Shown: positions 49,171 to 62,766 of the stretch, one piece after another | Layout of the letters: the number at the start of each line of letters is the position of its first letter | How positions within the stretch are numbered: the stretch's first letter is position 1 | NCBI GenBank assembly: GCA_028404565.1 | Contig: JAOOBR010000004.1 | Location: 1-64,000 of the forward strand | Reading direction: 5' to 3' | DNA: 64,000 bases | DNA from: Pseudomonadota bacterium | GTDB taxonomy: Bacteria > Pseudomonadota > Gammaproteobacteria > Magnimaribacterales > D2472 | Notes under the pieces: generated by a model | Told to the model about the DNA's origin: nothing | The model's database searches: none | The model's input: the letters and a program-made list of their open reading frames with translations, nothing else | Program-made: the position numbers and the translations under genes

Positions 49171-51993
49171 ATGAAAAAGACAATGTCAGATTATATGAGT
49201 GATTCTCATACATCTGGCGGACACCTCTCATATTTAGAGGATCTATATGAGAGTTATTTACAAGATCCCAATTCTATTTCAGAGGAGTGGAAAACTTACT
49301 TCAATGACTTACCCTTTCAAAATGGATCCAAAAAAGATAGTTCTCATCTTGATGTAATCAAACACTTTCAAAACACTCCGAGAAGATCAGCAACAAAATT
49401 CAAAGCTTCTTCACAAAATAAAAATCCACTCGAAGCAAAGGTTCAAACTTTAATAAAAGCTTACAGAGACTATGGACATACTGCTGCAGATTTAGATCCT
49501 CTTGGAATTGCTGAAAAAGTTATTCATTCAGATTTACACAAAACAGAAGGCTTATTTAATCGAGATGAACTTTCAAGCATGATTAATTGTAATTTCCCAA
49601 TTGGAAGTAATGCTGAATACGAAGTAAATAATTTAATAAATGAACTAAAAGAAACTTATTGTAAAAATATTGGTATTGAATTTCAGCATATATCAAACAA
49701 AAGAGAAAGAAGTTGGATTATTGAAAAGTTTGAAAACTCAGATCATAAAGTCTCAGATTTAGAAAGAAAAAAAGAGATACTAAAAAGATTAATTTCTGCA
49801 AGAGGCTTGGCTCAATTTCTTTCTTCTAAATATCCAGGTATGAAAAGATTTGGTATTGATGGATGTGAATCGCTTATTCCACTTGTAGATACGCTTATTA
49901 AGACGACGTCAAAAAATGGCGCTGAGCAAATTTGTTTTGGAATGGCTCATAGAGGCAGGCTAAATTTATTGGTTAATGTTTTAGGAAAAGTTTCAAAAGA
50001 GCTTTTTGAGGCTTTTGAAGAAGATTTTGATCTTAAAGGGACAAGTACAGGAGATGTAAAATATCATTTGGGATACTCCTCAAATATTAGAACTGATCAT
50101 GGAGATGTGCATGTATCCTTAACGAATAATCCTTCACATTTGGAAATTGTAAATCCGGTTGTTGTCGGTTCAGTTAGAGCTCGTCAAGATAGGTTAGGAG
50201 ACACATTTAGAAATAGGGTTGTTCCAATTCTTATTCATGGTGATGCAGCATTTTCTGGCCAAGGCGTTGTGATGGAGACGCTCCAAATGTCACAAACCAG
50301 AGCATATGGAGTAGGAGGCACTATCCATGTAGTTGTCAATAATCAAATAGGATTTACAACAAGTCATATAAGGGACGCCAGGTCAACAAGATACTCAACC
50401 GATATTAGTAAATTTATCGAGGCTCCAATCATTCACGTAAATGCCGATGATCCTGAAGCAGTTGTCTATGTCTCTGAATTGGCATGTGAATATAGAGAGA
50501 ACTTCAAGAAAGATATTGTTATTGACTTAGTTTGTTACAGAAGGAGTGGCCACAATGAAGCCGATGATCCTTCATCAACTCAACCCTTGATGTATAAAGC
50601 AATAAAAAGTCACAAAACCGTTTTAGATATTTATGAAAAACTTTTAACCGCTGATTCAATAATATCTAATGAAGAAATAAAAGATTTTAAAAAATCATAC
50701 AGAAAGCAAATTGAAAATGGTGAATCTGTAACTCCTAACTTAGCTCCAAGATCAAATGATGATCAGTGGTTTGATTGGGAGCCATTCATGAATAGAAAAT
50801 GGTACGAGCAAGTAACTACTTCTGTTCCTCAAAAAGAAATTGAAGAAAATGCTTTATCAATCGTTAAGACTCCTGCAGATTTTTCACTTCAGAAAAAAGT
50901 ACAAAAGATTTTTGATGAAAGAATAAAAATGTCGCAGGGAGATATAAAGCTAAACTGGGGATTTGCCGAAATGATGGCATATTCAAGCCTGCTTAAGGAA
51001 GGTTATCCCATAAGATTTACCGGTCAGGATGTAAGAAGGGGAACATTTGATCATCGTCATGCTGTTATCTTTGATCAAAAAAATGGAGAAGGATTTCTAT
51101 CATTAGATTCAATTGCAAAGGAAGGAAAAACATTAGTTGATATTTATGATTCATTATTATCTGAGGAAGCTGTTCTAGGTTTCGAGTATGGTTACTCGGC
51201 AACTTGGCCAAGTGGACTTGTTATTTGGGAAGCTCAGTTTGGTGATTTTGCTAATGGAGCTCAGGTTGTAATTGATCAATTCATAGTTAGTGCTGAACAT
51301 AAATGGGAAAGGCTTTCTGGACTAGTTATGCTCCTTCCGCATGGATTTGAAGGAATGGGTCCTGAGCACAGTAGCGCAAGATTAGAGAGATTTTTACAGC
51401 TATGTGCTGCAAATAACATACAAGTTTGTATGCCAAGCTCCCCATCCCAAATTTTCCATCTTCTCAGAAGGCAGGCAATAAGAAAAATGCGAAGACCTCT
51501 TATTGTTATTACTCCAAAGAGTCTTTTAAGATTACCTGAGGCTGCAAGTGATTTATCTGAACTCACAAATGGGAGTTTTAATTGCATCATTGGAGATGAT
51601 CTTCCAACGGAAAAAATTAAAAGAGTAGTGCTTTGCAGTGGAAAAGTTTATTACGATCTTAAGAAGGCTCGAGATGAAAAAGGTATTTCAGATGTCGCAT
51701 TACTTAGACTTGAACAACTTTATCCTTTCCCATATTTTGAAGTTGAAGAAATGCTTAAGAATTATTCACATGTTGAGGAGTTTATTTGGGCTCAAGAAGA
51801 ACCAAGAAATCAAGGAGCATGGTTTAGTCATCGTCATAGATTAGAAAGGGTTTTAAATAAGCTCAATATAGAGAATTCGTTTAAACCTATTTCAAGGCCT
51901 CCTGCTGCTGCACCAGCAGTTGGGTTAATGAAATTACATCTTCAACAACAACAAGAATTAGTTGATAATGTACTAAAAAGAGATAACAAATGA
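49171..51993 (+). CDS. sucA: 2-oxoglutarate dehydrogenase E1
   Basis: [67 protein letters not shown]. Confidence 0.98.
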   Translation: MKKTMSDYMSDSHTSGGHLSYLEDLYESYLQDPNSISEEWKTYFNDLPFQNGSKKDSSHLDVIKHFQNTPRRSATKFKASSQNKNPLEAKVQTLIKAYRDYGHTAADLDPLGIAEKVIHSDLHKTEGLFNRDELSSMINCNFPIGSNAEYEVNNLINELKETYCKNIGIEFQHISNKRERSWIIEKFENSDHKVSDLERKKEILKRLISARGLAQFLSSKYPGMKRFGIDGCESLIPLVDTLIKTTSKNGAEQICFGMAHRGRLNLLVNVLGKVSKELFEAFEEDFDLKGTSTGDVKYHLGYSSNIRTDHGDVHVSLTNNPSHLEIVNPVVVGSVRARQDRLGDTFRNRVVPILIHGDAAFSGQGVVMETLQMSQTRAYGVGGTIHVVVNNQIGFTTSHIRDARSTRYSTDISKFIEAPIIHVNADDPEAVVYVSELACEYRENFKKDIVIDLVCYRRSGHNEADDPSSTQPLMYKAIKSHKTVLDIYEKLLTADSIISNEEIKDFKKSYRKQIENGESVTPNLAPRSNDDQWFDWEPFMNRKWYEQVTTSVPQKEIEENALSIVKTPADFSLQKKVQKIFDERIKMSQGDIKLNWGFAEMMAYSSLLKEGYPIRFTGQDVRRGTFDHRHAVIFDQKNGEGFLSLDSIAKEGKTLVDIYDSLLSEEAVLGFEYGYSATWPSGLVIWEAQFGDFANGAQVVIDQFIVSAEHKWERLSGLVMLLPHGFEGMGPEHSSARLERFLQLCAANNIQVCMPSSPSQIFHLLRRQAIRKMRRPLIVITPKSLLRLPEAASDLSELTNGSFNCIIGDDLPTEKIKRVVLCSGKVYYDLKKARDEKGISDVALLRLEQLYPFPYFEVEEMLKNYSHVEEFIWAQEEPRNQGAWFSHRHRLERVLNKLNIENSFKPISRPPAAAPAVGLMKLHLQQQQELVDNVLKRDNK

Positions 51994-53186
51994 GTGAAGA
52001 AATAAAGTCACCAACCTTCCCAGAGTCTGTCGCTGACGGAACAATTGCTAACTGGGTTAAAAAAGAGGGTGAAGCTGTATCACAAGATGAGGTGATTGCT
52101 GAAATAGAAACTGACAAGGTTGTTCTAGAGGTGTTAGCTCCTTCAGATGGAAAAATCTCAAAAATTCATAAAAATGAAGGTGATACAGTTTTAAGTGCTG
52201 AATTAATTGGTGAATTTATTTCAGGCGATAGCGAAGAACTAAAAACTCAAACTGTTGAGGAAGAAAAACCTAAAGAAATAGCTACAGATCTTGAATCCTC
52301 ACAAGACTTGGTAGATAAAAAATCAGGACCAGCTGCAAAAAGGATAATTGAAGAAAAAGAGCTAAATCCATCTGAGATACAAGGTAGTGGGAAAGATGGA
52401 AGGATCACAAAAGCTGATGTAATTAGCCACGTTGAGAAAGATCCAGCTATTGAAAAATCAGTCAAGAAAACTAATGTTGATCTTGATAGAGAAACAAAAA
52501 GAGTTCCAATGACAAGATTGAGATCAACAATTGCAAAACGTTTAGTTGAGGTTCAGCAAGAAACAGCGATGTTAACAACCTTCAATGAGGTTGATATGAA
52601 GCCTATAAAAGATATTAGATCAAAGTATGGAGATGATTTTCTAAAAGAGCATGGTGTTAAGCTTGGCTTTATGGGATTCTTTGTAGCTGCCTCTGTTAAT
52701 GCCCTCGAAAAGTTTCCTCAAGTTAATGCCAGCATTGACGGAACTGATATTGTTTATCATGGCTATAAGGATATTGGCGTAGCTGTTTCTACTGATAGAG
52801 GGCTTGTAGTACCTGTAATTAAAGATGCTGACATAAAATCAATTTCAGAAATTGAAAAATCAATCTCAGAGTATGCTGAGAAGGCCAGAGATGGAAAATT
52901 ATCAATTGAGGAGATGCAAGGAGGAACTTTTACAGTTTCTAATGGCGGTATATTTGGATCATTGTTATCAACACCAATTCTTAATGCGCCACAGACTGCT
53001 ATTTTAGGAATGCATAAAATTGAAGATAGGCCAGTTGTGGTAGATGGAGAAATTGTTGTTAGACCAATGATGTATTTAGCAATGAGTTATGATCATAGAA
53101 TGCTCGATGGAAAAGAGGCAGTATCATTTCTAGTCTCAATAAAAGAGCAATTAGAGAATCCTGAAAAACTTTTACTAAACCTATAG
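51990..53186 (+). CDS. sucB: Dihydrolipoamide succinyltransferase E2
   Basis: Lipoyl motif [61 protein letters not shown]. Confidence 0.97.
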   Translation: MSEEIKSPTFPESVADGTIANWVKKEGEAVSQDEVIAEIETDKVVLEVLAPSDGKISKIHKNEGDTVLSAELIGEFISGDSEELKTQTVEEEKPKEIATDLESSQDLVDKKSGPAAKRIIEEKELNPSEIQGSGKDGRITKADVISHVEKDPAIEKSVKKTNVDLDRETKRVPMTRLRSTIAKRLVEVQQETAMLTTFNEVDMKPIKDIRSKYGDDFLKEHGVKLGFMGFFVAASVNALEKFPQVNASIDGTDIVYHGYKDIGVAVSTDRGLVVPVIKDADIKSISEIEKSISEYAEKARDGKLSIEEMQGGTFTVSNGGIFGSLLSTPILNAPQTAILGMHKIEDRPVVVDGEIVVRPMMYLAMSYDHRMLDGKEAVSFLVSIKEQLENPEKLLLNL

Positions 53187-53194
53187 GTGTAAAT

Positions 53195-54613
53195 ATGTAT
53201 GATGTTGTTGTAATTGGAGGCGGTCCTGCTGGTTATGTTGCAGCGATTAAAGCTTCCCAATTAGGTCTAAATACAGCTTGCGTAGAATTTGCCTCTGATG
53301 AAAAAGGAAATCAAAAGTATGGAGGTACTTGCCTTAATGTAGGCTGTATTCCATCAAAATCTCTTTTGGATTCATCTCACAAATACTACGAAGCTCAAAA
53401 AGATTTTGCATCTCATGGAATAGATCTAAAAGATTTATCAGTCAATATTCCTTCAATGATGAAAAGAAAGGATGATGTTGTTAATAAACTTACAACTGGA
53501 ATAACCGGACTGTTTAAAGCAAATGGTGTTGAAGCAATATCAGGAAGAGGAAGAGTTATTAATGAGAACCTTGTAGAAGTTTCAAATAATGGAGATAAAA
53601 CAAGCTTGGAGACAAAATTCATAATATTAGCAACAGGCTCAAATCCAATTGAAATTCCAATTGCAAAATGGTCTGAAAATATAGTCGATAGCACAGGAGC
53701 TCTTAATTTTGAGAGTGTTCCAGAAAGACTTGGAATAATTGGAGCTGGAGTAATTGGTTTAGAGCTTGGAAGTGTATGGTCAAGACTTGGAGCTGAGGTT
53801 ACAGTCATAGAGGCTATGGATGATTTCTTACCTATTGTCGACAAACAAATTTCTAAAGAATGCCATCGAGAGTTTAAAAAACAAGGTTTAGATATACATT
53901 TAGGATCAAAACTTACCTCAGCTAAAGATAATGGTAAAGATGTTGAAATTTCTTATGAATCAAAAGGTGAGGAGCATAAAGCCTCTTTTGATAAATTGAT
54001 TGTGGCTGTAGGGAGAAAACCTAATACAGCTGATATCTCAGATGAGTCATTTCCAATAGAGTTAGATGAATTAGGAAGAGTCCAAGTTGATGATTTTTGT
54101 AAAACAAATTATGAAAATATTTATGCTGTTGGTGATATTGTTAGAGGACCAATGCTTGCTCACAAAGGTTCAGAGGAAGGAGTAATGGTTGCTGAGAGAA
54201 TTGCAGGCAAAAAGGCTAGAATGAATTATGAACTTGTACCTAACGTTATTTATACTCATCCTGAAGTCGCTTGGGTCGGAAAGACTCAGCAAGAGCTCGA
54301 AGATCATGGTGTGGAGTTTAAGATTGGAAGTTTTCCATTTGCTGCAAGTGGAAGAGCTTTAGCTGCAGCTGATTCAGTCGGTTCTGTGAAGGTTTTAGCT
54401 GATAAGAAAGATGACACAATATTAGGAGTTCATGTATTTGGTCCTTCTGCCGCAGATATTGTCCAACAAGCAGTTATAGCAATGGAGTTTGGATCTAGTG
54501 CTGAAGATATAGGCCTAACTGTGTTTAGCCATCCAACAGTTAGTGAAGCATTTCATGAAGCTGCATTAGCTGCAAATAATTCTGCAATTCATATAGGCAA
54601 TAAAAGAAAATGA
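53195..54613 (+). CDS. lpdA: Dihydrolipoyl dehydrogenase E3
   Basis: [73 protein letters not shown]. Confidence 0.98.
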   Translation: MYDVVVIGGGPAGYVAAIKASQLGLNTACVEFASDEKGNQKYGGTCLNVGCIPSKSLLDSSHKYYEAQKDFASHGIDLKDLSVNIPSMMKRKDDVVNKLTTGITGLFKANGVEAISGRGRVINENLVEVSNNGDKTSLETKFIILATGSNPIEIPIAKWSENIVDSTGALNFESVPERLGIIGAGVIGLELGSVWSRLGAEVTVIEAMDDFLPIVDKQISKECHREFKKQGLDIHLGSKLTSAKDNGKDVEISYESKGEEHKASFDKLIVAVGRKPNTADISDESFPIELDELGRVQVDDFCKTNYENIYAVGDIVRGPMLAHKGSEEGVMVAERIAGKKARMNYELVPNVIYTHPEVAWVGKTQQELEDHGVEFKIGSFPFAASGRALAAADSVGSVKVLADKKDDTILGVHVFGPSAADIVQQAVIAMEFGSSAEDIGLTVFSHPTVSEAFHEAALAANNSAIHIGNKRK

Positions 54614-55767
54614 ACTTACATGAGTATCAAGGCAAAGAAATTTTTGCACAATATGATTTACCCGTTTCAAAAGGAAAAGTTGTCACAAGCCTTGATGAGG
54701 TTGAACAAGCATGTACTGATATTGGAGGAAGTAGATGGGTAGCAAAAGCACAGGTTCATGCAGGCGGTAGAGGTAAATCAGGAGGTGTTGCTTTATGTGA
54801 CACCATTGAGGAGGTAGCGAATTTTACAAAAAAATGGCTAGGTAAAAGACTTGTAACATATCAAACTGATAAAGAGGGGCAGCTGGTAAGCTGTATTCTT
54901 GTTGAGGAATGTACCAATATCGCTGACGAACTTTACTATAGTGCAGTTGTTGATAGATCTTCACGTGAGGTTGCAATAATTGCATCCTCGGAGGGAGGAG
55001 TAAATATAGAAAAAGTTGCCGAGGAAACTCCTGAAAAGATCGCCTCCATATCACTTAATGGTAAAGATGTATCACAAGGCGATATTGAAAAGATATGTAG
55101 CACACTCAAGCTGAATGACACTCAATCCTCTCAGATGGAGCATATTGTAAGAAAAACAGTTTCAATGTTCTTTGAATGTGACCTTAGCCTTTTGGAAATT
55201 AACCCACTTGTAATAAAAGATGATGGTAATTTGCATTGTTTAGATGCAAAGATAAATATTGATTCAAATGCACTTTTTAGACAAAAAGAGTTACAAGAAA
55301 TGCATGATCCAACTCAAGAAGATCCGAGAGAATCTGAAGCATCAAAATACGATCTAAGTTATGTTTCATTGGATGGAAATATTGGATGCATGGTAAATGG
55401 AGCTGGATTAGCAATGGGCACCATGGATACAATAAAGTTTTTCAAAGGGAATCCTGCGAACTTTCTTGATGTTGGAGGCACAGCTACTCAAGAAAGGGTA
55501 GCAAAAGCTTTTAAAATAATTTTGGATGATCCAGAAGTAAAAGTAGTACTTGTAAATATTTTTGGAGGCATTGTTAGATGTGATTTAATTGCACAAGGTA
55601 TAGTTGCAGCAATTGATGAAGTAGGAGTTGAAATACCTGTTGTTGTTAGGCTGGAAGGCAATAGTGCAGAAAAAGGACTATCAATCCTTTCTAATTCGTC
55701 CTCAAAAATACAAAGTAAGAATAGTTTGGAAGATGCAGCTAGAACTGCTGTGGAGCTTGCAAAATGA
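54610..55767 (+). CDS. sucC: Succinyl-CoA synthetase beta subunit
   Basis: [55 protein letters not shown]. Confidence 0.98.
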   Translation: MNLHEYQGKEIFAQYDLPVSKGKVVTSLDEVEQACTDIGGSRWVAKAQVHAGGRGKSGGVALCDTIEEVANFTKKWLGKRLVTYQTDKEGQLVSCILVEECTNIADELYYSAVVDRSSREVAIIASSEGGVNIEKVAEETPEKIASISLNGKDVSQGDIEKICSTLKLNDTQSSQMEHIVRKTVSMFFECDLSLLEINPLVIKDDGNLHCLDAKINIDSNALFRQKELQEMHDPTQEDPRESEASKYDLSYVSLDGNIGCMVNGAGLAMGTMDTIKFFKGNPANFLDVGGTATQERVAKAFKIILDDPEVKVVLVNIFGGIVRCDLIAQGIVAAIDEVGVEIPVVVRLEGNSAEKGLSILSNSSSKIQSKNSLEDAARTAVELAK

Positions 55768-56633
55768 GTATCCTAATTGACAAAGATACAAGAGTGCTTG
55801 TTCAGGGTTTTACTGGGTCTCAAGGAACGCTTCATTCATCTCAATCTATAGAATATGGAACTAATGTTGTGGGTGGAGTAACTCCTGGAAAAGGTGGAAC
55901 CTCACACTTAGATTTACCTGTTTTTAATTCAGTTAACGAGGCGGTTGAACAAGTGCAACCAAACGCATCATTAATATTTGTTCCAGCACCCTTTTGTAAA
56001 GGTGCAATTCTCGAAGCCGCAGAAGCTGGAATAAAGTTTATTGTTTGTATAACAGAAGGTGTTCCAACTTTGGATATGTTAGAAGTAAAAAAGATTGTTG
56101 ATGGCTTAGGCATTACTCTTATTGGCCCTAACTGTCCGGGTGTTATCACCCCTGGAGTAGGGAAAATGGGAATTATGCCTGGTGAGATTCATCTTCCTGG
56201 AAGAGTTGGAATTATATCTAGATCAGGAACACTTACCTATGAAGCGGTGAAGCAAACTACTGATTTAGGTCTGGGGCAATCTAGTTGTGTTGGAATAGGC
56301 GGAGACCCAATTCCTGGCTCTTCTTTTATTGATATTTTGGAACTTTTTGAAGCTGATGATCGAACAGACGCAATCGTCATGGTTGGAGAGATTGGAGGAA
56401 GTGCTGAAGAGGAAGCTGCTGAATTCATTTCACAGAATGTCACTAAACCAGTTGTTTCATATATTGCTGGTCAGACTGCACCACCGGGCAAAAGAATGGG
56501 CCATGCAGGTGCAATAATTTCTGGAGGTAAGGGTACGGCAGAGGATAAAATAAAAAAACTAAATGAGAGCGGTGTTGTTGTTGCAAAAAATCTTCTTGAA
56601 ATAGGCTCTACTATAAAGTCACTGATGTCTTGA
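55764..56633 (+). CDS. sucD: Succinyl-CoA synthetase alpha subunit
   Basis: [78 protein letters not shown]. Confidence 0.98.
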   Translation: MSILIDKDTRVLVQGFTGSQGTLHSSQSIEYGTNVVGGVTPGKGGTSHLDLPVFNSVNEAVEQVQPNASLIFVPAPFCKGAILEAAEAGIKFIVCITEGVPTLDMLEVKKIVDGLGITLIGPNCPGVITPGVGKMGIMPGEIHLPGRVGIISRSGTLTYEAVKQTTDLGLGQSSCVGIGGDPIPGSSFIDILELFEADDRTDAIVMVGEIGGSAEEEAAEFISQNVTKPVVSYIAGQTAPPGKRMGHAGAIISGGKGTAEDKIKKLNESGVVVAKNLLEIGSTIKSLMS

Positions 56634-58092
56634 GGTTTGCGCCTACAACCTTTTTCAATCGTAAAATTCCAAGCAAACAAAATACTGTAAGGCCTAAAAT
56701 CATACCAATCCACATTCCTGCAGCTCCCAATTTGGGACCAATAATCCCGTAAGTCATTACAAATCCAGCAGGAAGAGCAATAATCCAATATGAAATTAAT
56801 ATTAATATCATTGGTACAAAAGTATCCTTAAAACCTCTCAAGCTTCCAACTGCTGACATCTGAACTCCATCAGGTATTTGAAAAATAGCTGCATACAATA
56901 ATAAACTCACTCCAAGAGCAATGACCTGCGGATCATTTGTATAAAGAGAAACCAAGAACTCTCTGAAGGTATAGATGGTAATAGTTGTAATTATTGCAAT
57001 TACAAAACACAGCAAAAGAGAACTTCTGGTTGAAAACTCAGCATCCAGCAATCTTTGTTCCCCAATAAGATTACCAACTCGCGTAGCTGTTGCAAGACCA
57101 AATGCTAATGGAAGCATGAAAAATACACTCGTTATATTGATTGCTATTGTATGACTAGCTATTACTCCTACACCCAGAGCACTGATTATCAAAGCAGCAC
57201 CACTAAACATACTTAGCTCTATAAAAATACCAAAACCTATGGGGATACCAAGCTTAAAAACTTCTTTAAAGGTTTCTAATTTAGGTAAAGTAATCGATTT
57301 AAAGATTCTCACGTCCTTATAAAGTTTTGATTTCATGATAAGAATAGATATCGCTAAAGTTTGGAAAATAGCTATTAAAGAAGTTGCATAACCACATCCC
57401 ACTCCACCAAGTTTAGGAAAACCAAATAAACCATTTACCAAGATAATATCTAGCGGGATATTGATTAGCATCCCAGTAAAAGCAACATAAAAAACAGGAA
57501 GTGTTAAGGTCATCCCTTCACTAAAACATCTAAGACACGTAAATAAACCCATAAAAACAGCACCTATCGCGATAGCCCTCAAATATTCGCTTGTAATGAC
57601 TGAAACCTCTAAATCAATGGGAAGTAGTTTTATTATTGGACCAATATTTATAAGTATTAAAGATAATGCTAAGCCAACCATTAAAGCCATCCACAATATT
57701 TGCCTAACCTTATCTTCAATCTGATTAAATTTTTTCGCTCCAAATAATTGCGCAACAATAGGTGTCACTGCAAATAGGACACCACTTAGTGCAAACCAAA
57801 GCGGATTGAAGATTGAGTTTCCTATTGCTAGAGCAGCAAGGTCTGTTGTATTGGCTCTTCCTGCAACTATCGTATCCGTAACTCCCATAAGCATGTATGA
57901 GGTTTGCGAACCAAATATTGGCAATCCTATAATTACAATACTTTTAATTTCAGAGATATATTTATTCACAAAAGACCACAAATAATTTTCATGTACTTTA
58001 TCATATAGATTGATATTTAAAAGGAGATAAAAAATCAGAAAAGACAACAGACCATACTGGCTTAAAAAACTTTCTAAAAAGCTTGTAAACAT
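56611..58092 (-). CDS. MATE family efflux transporter; start uncertain, probably internal
   Basis: 12-TM pattern; [49 protein letters not shown]. Confidence 0.9.
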   Translation of the reverse strand: MFTSFLESFLSQYGLLSFLIFYLLLNINLYDKVHENYLWSFVNKYISEIKSIVIIGLPIFGSQTSYMLMGVTDTIVAGRANTTDLAALAIGNSIFNPLWFALSGVLFAVTPIVAQLFGAKKFNQIEDKVRQILWMALMVGLALSLILINIGPIIKLLPIDLEVSVITSEYLRAIAIGAVFMGLFTCLRCFSEGMTLTLPVFYVAFTGMLINIPLDIILVNGLFGFPKLGGVGCGYATSLIAIFQTLAISILIMKSKLYKDVRIFKSITLPKLETFKEVFKLGIPIGFGIFIELSMFSGAALIISALGVGVIASHTIAINITSVFFMLPLAFGLATATRVGNLIGEQRLLDAEFSTRSSLLLCFVIAIITTITIYTFREFLVSLYTNDPQVIALGVSLLLYAAIFQIPDGVQMSAVGSLRGFKDTFVPMILILISYWIIALPAGFVMTYGIIGPKLGAAGMWIGMILGLTVFCLLGILRLKKVVGANLKTSVTL

Positions 58093-58753
58093 GTATGTGA
58101 AACACTATCTTCGTCCTCAATTTAAACAGCTTGGCAATGGAGGGGCGTTCTTTAAACCTCAATATCTAAAACTTTTTGGTTCTCATATTAGTGTTGATGA
58201 CTTTCCCACAATTATTGGAGCACGGGATGCAAATGTTCAACTTACCAGCTGGAATATTGGAGATTGGAAAGGAGAATTGAAAATTGGTAAATATTGTCTA
58301 ATTACTCCCGGAGTTAGAATCATGGCAGCTGAATCAATTGAAATAGGCGATGCTTGCATGTTTGCTCATGGAGCATATATATCAGATGCTGATTGGCATG
58401 GCATTTATGACAGAAGTGAGCCAGTTGGAAATACTAAACCAATTATTTTAAAAGATAATGTTTGGATTGGAGACAGCGCAATTGTGTGTAAGGGAGTCAC
58501 AATTGGTAAAAATTCAATAATAGGGGCAGGTGCAGTAGTCACTAAAAATATTCCTGCAAATGTAGTTGCAGCTGGTAATCCAGCAAAAGTAGTAAAAAAT
58601 CTTGACCAAGGAGATTTTATTTCTAGAAAAGACTTCTATAAAGATCCTATTCAACTAGCAAAAGATTTTGATAATCTTGATAAATTTAATCTTAAAGATA
58701 ACACTTTCATAGGATGGCTTAGGAGTATTTTTGCCCCATCTAAAGATAATTAA
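58091..58753 (+). CDS. Left-handed beta-helix (hexapeptide) acyltransferase
   Basis: IEIGDACMFAHGAYISDADWHG; ILKDNVWIGDSAIVCKGVTIGKNSIIGAGAVVTKNIPANVVAAGNPAKVVK. Confidence 0.92.
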   Translation: MYVKHYLRPQFKQLGNGGAFFKPQYLKLFGSHISVDDFPTIIGARDANVQLTSWNIGDWKGELKIGKYCLITPGVRIMAAESIEIGDACMFAHGAYISDADWHGIYDRSEPVGNTKPIILKDNVWIGDSAIVCKGVTIGKNSIIGAGAVVTKNIPANVVAAGNPAKVVKNLDQGDFISRKDFYKDPIQLAKDFDNLDKFNLKDNTFIGWLRSIFAPSKDN

Positions 58754-59841
58754 TGAAATTATTGGTAGATAATAAAATACCTTTCTTTAGGGAGTATCTA
58801 AAAAAAATTAAAAATCATGATCAATTCATTATTAAATATTTTGATGATAATAATCTTGAGAATGATGATTGTTTGAATGCAGATGCATTATTCATAAGGT
58901 CTACAACAAGAGTTAATTCAGAACTTCTTTCAAACTCACCAATAAAATTTATAGGTTCAGCTACTTCTGGATATGATCATTTTGATAATGATATTTTAAA
59001 TAATTCAAAATATTCTTCATATGTAGCTTCAGGATGCAATGCATCAGCAGTTGTGAATTGGGTACTTTCATGTATTGGTCTTCTGGTTTTTAAGAAAGTG
59101 ATTTCAAGAAATAGAATGTTGGGAATAATTGGTTACGGAAATGTTGGAAAACTCTTATCAAATATTTTAGAGAATCTAAATATAAAACATAAGATTTATG
59201 ATCCTTATTTAGATCTTGGAAATATTAATGATATAAAAGATTGTGAGGTTGTATCGATTCATGCATCCTATTCCAAAACCGGTAAATTCCCTTCACATGA
59301 ATTTATAAATTCTGATTTTTTAGATAGCGCATCGGCAAAAGTGATAATCAATTCTGCCAGAGGTGAAATCATTGATGAAGACTCTATTCTAAATAGTGAT
59401 ATTTTTTATTTATCAGATGTCTTTAAGGGTGAGCCATTACCAAATACAGAACTTATTTCTAAATGTTTTATAGCAACTCCTCACATAGCAGGATACAGCA
59501 TAGAGGCAAAACATAACGGAACTATAATGATTCTAAAAAATTTTTGTGAAGCCAAAAATTTAGATAATGATTTGATGGATTTATCTAAAGTCATGGAAAT
59601 TAAAAATCTTCAACCATTAGAAGATGACTACATATCAAATGGATACCCGGTGAGTTTCTTTAAAAATCTAATTGATGTTGAGCAAATCTCTATCGATTTC
59701 AAAGAATCATTTTTGAAGAAGGGTATTCCTTTCAACAATATAAGGAATAACTATGAACTTAGGAATGATTTTTTAGGAATTAAAAGAACCTCTGAAACTA
59801 ATAAACTCTCTTTATTTAGTAATTTATATAAAAATATTTAG
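58753..59841 (+). CDS. pdxB: Erythronate-4-phosphate dehydrogenase
   Basis: [69 protein letters not shown]. Confidence 0.93.
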   Translation: MKLLVDNKIPFFREYLKKIKNHDQFIIKYFDDNNLENDDCLNADALFIRSTTRVNSELLSNSPIKFIGSATSGYDHFDNDILNNSKYSSYVASGCNASAVVNWVLSCIGLLVFKKVISRNRMLGIIGYGNVGKLLSNILENLNIKHKIYDPYLDLGNINDIKDCEVVSIHASYSKTGKFPSHEFINSDFLDSASAKVIINSARGEIIDEDSILNSDIFYLSDVFKGEPLPNTELISKCFIATPHIAGYSIEAKHNGTIMILKNFCEAKNLDNDLMDLSKVMEIKNLQPLEDDYISNGYPVSFFKNLIDVEQISIDFKESFLKKGIPFNNIRNNYELRNDFLGIKRTSETNKLSLFSNLYKNI

Positions 59842-59864
59842 TTTCTGTTAGTTATAATTTAAAA

Positions 59865-60260
59865 ATGGCAAAGGAAGATTTAAAAAATAAAGACTGGAAG
59901 TCAATTCTTGACGAGGATGCTTATCAAGTTACAAGATGTTTTGCTACAGAGGCACCTTACTCTGGTAAATTTCTTGATAACAAGAGAGAAGGAACCTATA
60001 TTTGTATTTGTTGTAAAAAGGAGCTTTTTTCTTCTTCCACAAAATATAATTCAGGTTGTGGATGGCCAAGTTTTTTTCAGCCAATTGATGAAGCATGCAT
60101 CACAGAATATAAAGATTCATCCCATGGGATGATAAGAACAGAAGTAAGATGTTCTGATTGTGACTCACATTTGGGGCATGTTTTTGATGATGGGCCGCCG
60201 CCGACATTTTTAAGATATTGTATAAACTCTCTTTCTTTAGATTTTAATGAGCGCAAATAA
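59865..60260 (+). CDS. msrB: Peptide-methionine (R)-S-oxide reductase
   Basis: [62 protein letters not shown]. Confidence 0.96.
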   Translation: MAKEDLKNKDWKSILDEDAYQVTRCFATEAPYSGKFLDNKREGTYICICCKKELFSSSTKYNSGCGWPSFFQPIDEACITEYKDSSHGMIRTEVRCSDCDSHLGHVFDDGPPPTFLRYCINSLSLDFNERK

Positions 60261-61818
60261 AGAGCCTTCAGAACAAAACTTTTTAAGCTCAATAAAAGTA
60301 AGTTTCTGGACCTTCTCCTCTAGGATTTTTGGTTTGCTTAGAGATATATCTACAACAAATCTTTTTGGTGCATCTCTGTATCATGACATTTTCGTTGTTG
60401 TACTAAGAATACCTAATCTTTTCAGAAGATTCTTCGCAGAAGGGGCTTTTAATCAAGCTTTTGTTCCAATCTTATCAGACATAGAAAAAACAAAAGATCC
60501 AATACAAGTAAAAGACTTCATAGACAGCTTAGCGGGAATTTTAATTTCAACTTTATTTGTTTTTACTATTATTTGTTTATTATTTGCTCCATTCGTGATT
60601 TTTATTTTTGCACCTGGGTTTTATTTCGATTCTGAGAAGCAAGACCTTGCGGTAAATGTATTAAGGATTATGTTTCCATATTTAGCACTGATATCTTTGG
60701 TTGCATTTGCAGCTGGAATTCAAAATACTCATTCAAGATTTTCATTGCCTGCAGCTACACCAATTATTTTTAACTTAACTTTAATAATCTTTGCATTGCT
60801 AATTGCCCCAAGAATGAGTACGCCTTTGATTTCTCTTTCATGGGGTGTCTTCCTTGCAGGTGTCCTGCAGCTTATTATTCAATTTGCTCCTTTAAAAGCT
60901 ATTGATAGACTGCCAGTTCCTAAAGTAAATCTTAATAATTCAGATATTCCAAGATTCTTTAAGTTAATAGTTCCAGCAGTTTTAGCTGGAGGAGTTACAC
61001 AGATAAATTTATTGATAGATACGATATTTGCTTCGTTGCTTGAGACAGGTAGCCCAACTTGGCTATATATATCTGATAGATTGATACAATTTCCTTTGGG
61101 AATATTTGCTATTGCTATAGGAACTGTTCTTTTACCTTCATTATCACGTTCGGCAGCGAATAAAAATAATAGTCAGTTTAAGGCCTCCCTAGATAACAGC
61201 TTTAGATTAGTAATTTTTATAGCTATACCTTCTCTTATTGGCTTAATATATTTTGCTGAGCCTATTATTGCTTCATTGTTTTATAGAGGTGAATTTTCTG
61301 AATTTGACGTTATTAAATCATCTTACAGCCTTGTATTCTTTTGTTATGGTTTACCATTCTTTATGTTAATGAAAGTCTTAACACCCGCATTTTTTTCTAG
61401 ACAGGACACAAAGACACCATTTTATGTTGCAATATTTAGCCTCTTTCTCAATGCAATCCTCAACTATATTTTTGCCTTTAAGCTTGGGTATGGTCATGCT
61501 GGACTTGCCATTGGAAGCTCTCTTGCTGTTCTAGCAAGCTCATGCATATTATTTTTTGTTTTAATGAAACAAAACCTTCTAAGTTTAAGTATTATTTTTC
61601 ACAAAACCAATTTTGCCGCAATTTTTTCTTCATTAATTATGTTTTTTGCATTTGATTATTTCGTGGGTATTGATTCTGAATGGATGTCAAAATTTTATGA
61701 ATACTCAGGACTAGTCAGAATTTCTCTTGTCACAGTTATTGTTATACTTAGCTGTCTTTTTTATTTTTTTATCTCTAAGTGGGTTTTTAGAGTCTCAAAT
61801 AAAGATTTTTATTTATAA
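60247..61818 (+). CDS. murJ: Lipid II flippase MurJ
   Basis: [62 protein letters not shown]. Confidence 0.97.
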   Translation: MSANKEPSEQNFLSSIKVSFWTFSSRIFGLLRDISTTNLFGASLYHDIFVVVLRIPNLFRRFFAEGAFNQAFVPILSDIEKTKDPIQVKDFIDSLAGILISTLFVFTIICLLFAPFVIFIFAPGFYFDSEKQDLAVNVLRIMFPYLALISLVAFAAGIQNTHSRFSLPAATPIIFNLTLIIFALLIAPRMSTPLISLSWGVFLAGVLQLIIQFAPLKAIDRLPVPKVNLNNSDIPRFFKLIVPAVLAGGVTQINLLIDTIFASLLETGSPTWLYISDRLIQFPLGIFAIAIGTVLLPSLSRSAANKNNSQFKASLDNSFRLVIFIAIPSLIGLIYFAEPIIASLFYRGEFSEFDVIKSSYSLVFFCYGLPFFMLMKVLTPAFFSRQDTKTPFYVAIFSLFLNAILNYIFAFKLGYGHAGLAIGSSLAVLASSCILFFVLMKQNLLSLSIIFHKTNFAAIFSSLIMFFAFDYFVGIDSEWMSKFYEYSGLVRISLVTVIVILSCLFYFFISKWVFRVSNKDFYL

Positions 61819-61820
61819 AC

Positions 61821-62762
61821 ATGTATCTGATAAGAGGCCAAAATAATATTAAGCTTTTTAAGAAAAGATTTCCTGAGATTTCTTTGAGTGCAACAATTGG
61901 AAACTTTGATGGAATGCATCTTGGTCATAAAGCAATTCTAGAAAAAGTGAAGAAAAATGCTAAAGAAAAAAATCTTTCTACCTTGGTTATATTTACCGAG
62001 CCTCATGCCGCCGAGTATTTCTCTAAAGTTAATAATACTTCTCCACCGCCAAGAATAATACCTTGGAGAGACAAGCTAAGGCTTATATCTGAAAATGGCA
62101 TAGATTTTTGTATGCTACTAAGGTTTGATGAATCTCTTAAATCGATGACGCCAGAGCAATTTACAGAAAAAATATTAGAGGAACTCCAAATTAAGTCTCT
62201 TACGATAGGTGATGATTTTAAATTTGGAAAGGATAGAAAAGGTGATTATCAATTTTTGAAGAACTGGGGCGAATCAATGAGCATTGAGATTGATAAAACA
62301 GATACCATAAAAGTTGATGATCAAAGGGTAAGTAGTACAAGAATTAGAGAAGCTTTGATTTCTAATAATTTTAAAAATGCTAACGCTATGCTTGATTGGC
62401 ATTACAGCTACTCTGGAAAAGTAGTTTATGGAAATCAGCTTGGAAGAGAGATTGGTGTGCCTACTGCAAATATATGGATACCTAAACAAAAACTTCCCAT
62501 TTCTGGTGTATATGCTGTTAGATGCTTAGTTGATCATGCAAAATATTTAGGTATTGCGAATATGGGAATTCGGCCAACAGTTGGAGGCACTAGACCTGTT
62601 CTCGAAACACATATTTTTGATTTTGAAAAAGATATTTATGGAAGACGTATTACTGTACAATTCATTGAAAAAATAAGGGAAGAGGTTAAATTTGATAGCA
62701 TTGATCTTTTAAAATCCCAGATTAAAAAAGATATTGAAGATGCAAAGAAAATCTTAGATTAA
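61821..62762 (+). CDS. ribF: Bifunctional riboflavin kinase/FAD synthetase
   Basis: ATIGNFDGMHLGHKAIL; SSTRIREAL; GREIGVPTANIW; GIANMGIRPTVGG. Confidence 0.97.
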   Translation: MYLIRGQNNIKLFKKRFPEISLSATIGNFDGMHLGHKAILEKVKKNAKEKNLSTLVIFTEPHAAEYFSKVNNTSPPPRIIPWRDKLRLISENGIDFCMLLRFDESLKSMTPEQFTEKILEELQIKSLTIGDDFKFGKDRKGDYQFLKNWGESMSIEIDKTDTIKVDDQRVSSTRIREALISNNFKNANAMLDWHYSYSGKVVYGNQLGREIGVPTANIWIPKQKLPISGVYAVRCLVDHAKYLGIANMGIRPTVGGTRPVLETHIFDFEKDIYGRRITVQFIEKIREEVKFDSIDLLKSQIKKDIEDAKKILD

Positions 62763-62766
62763 ACAA

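Noticed and set aside
53413-53844. 143-aa minus-strand ORF inside lpdA
   Set aside because: Antisense to lpdA; no motifs; long only through codon-usage effects.
55841-56149. 102-aa minus-strand ORF inside sucD
   Set aside because: Antisense to conserved SucD; no support.
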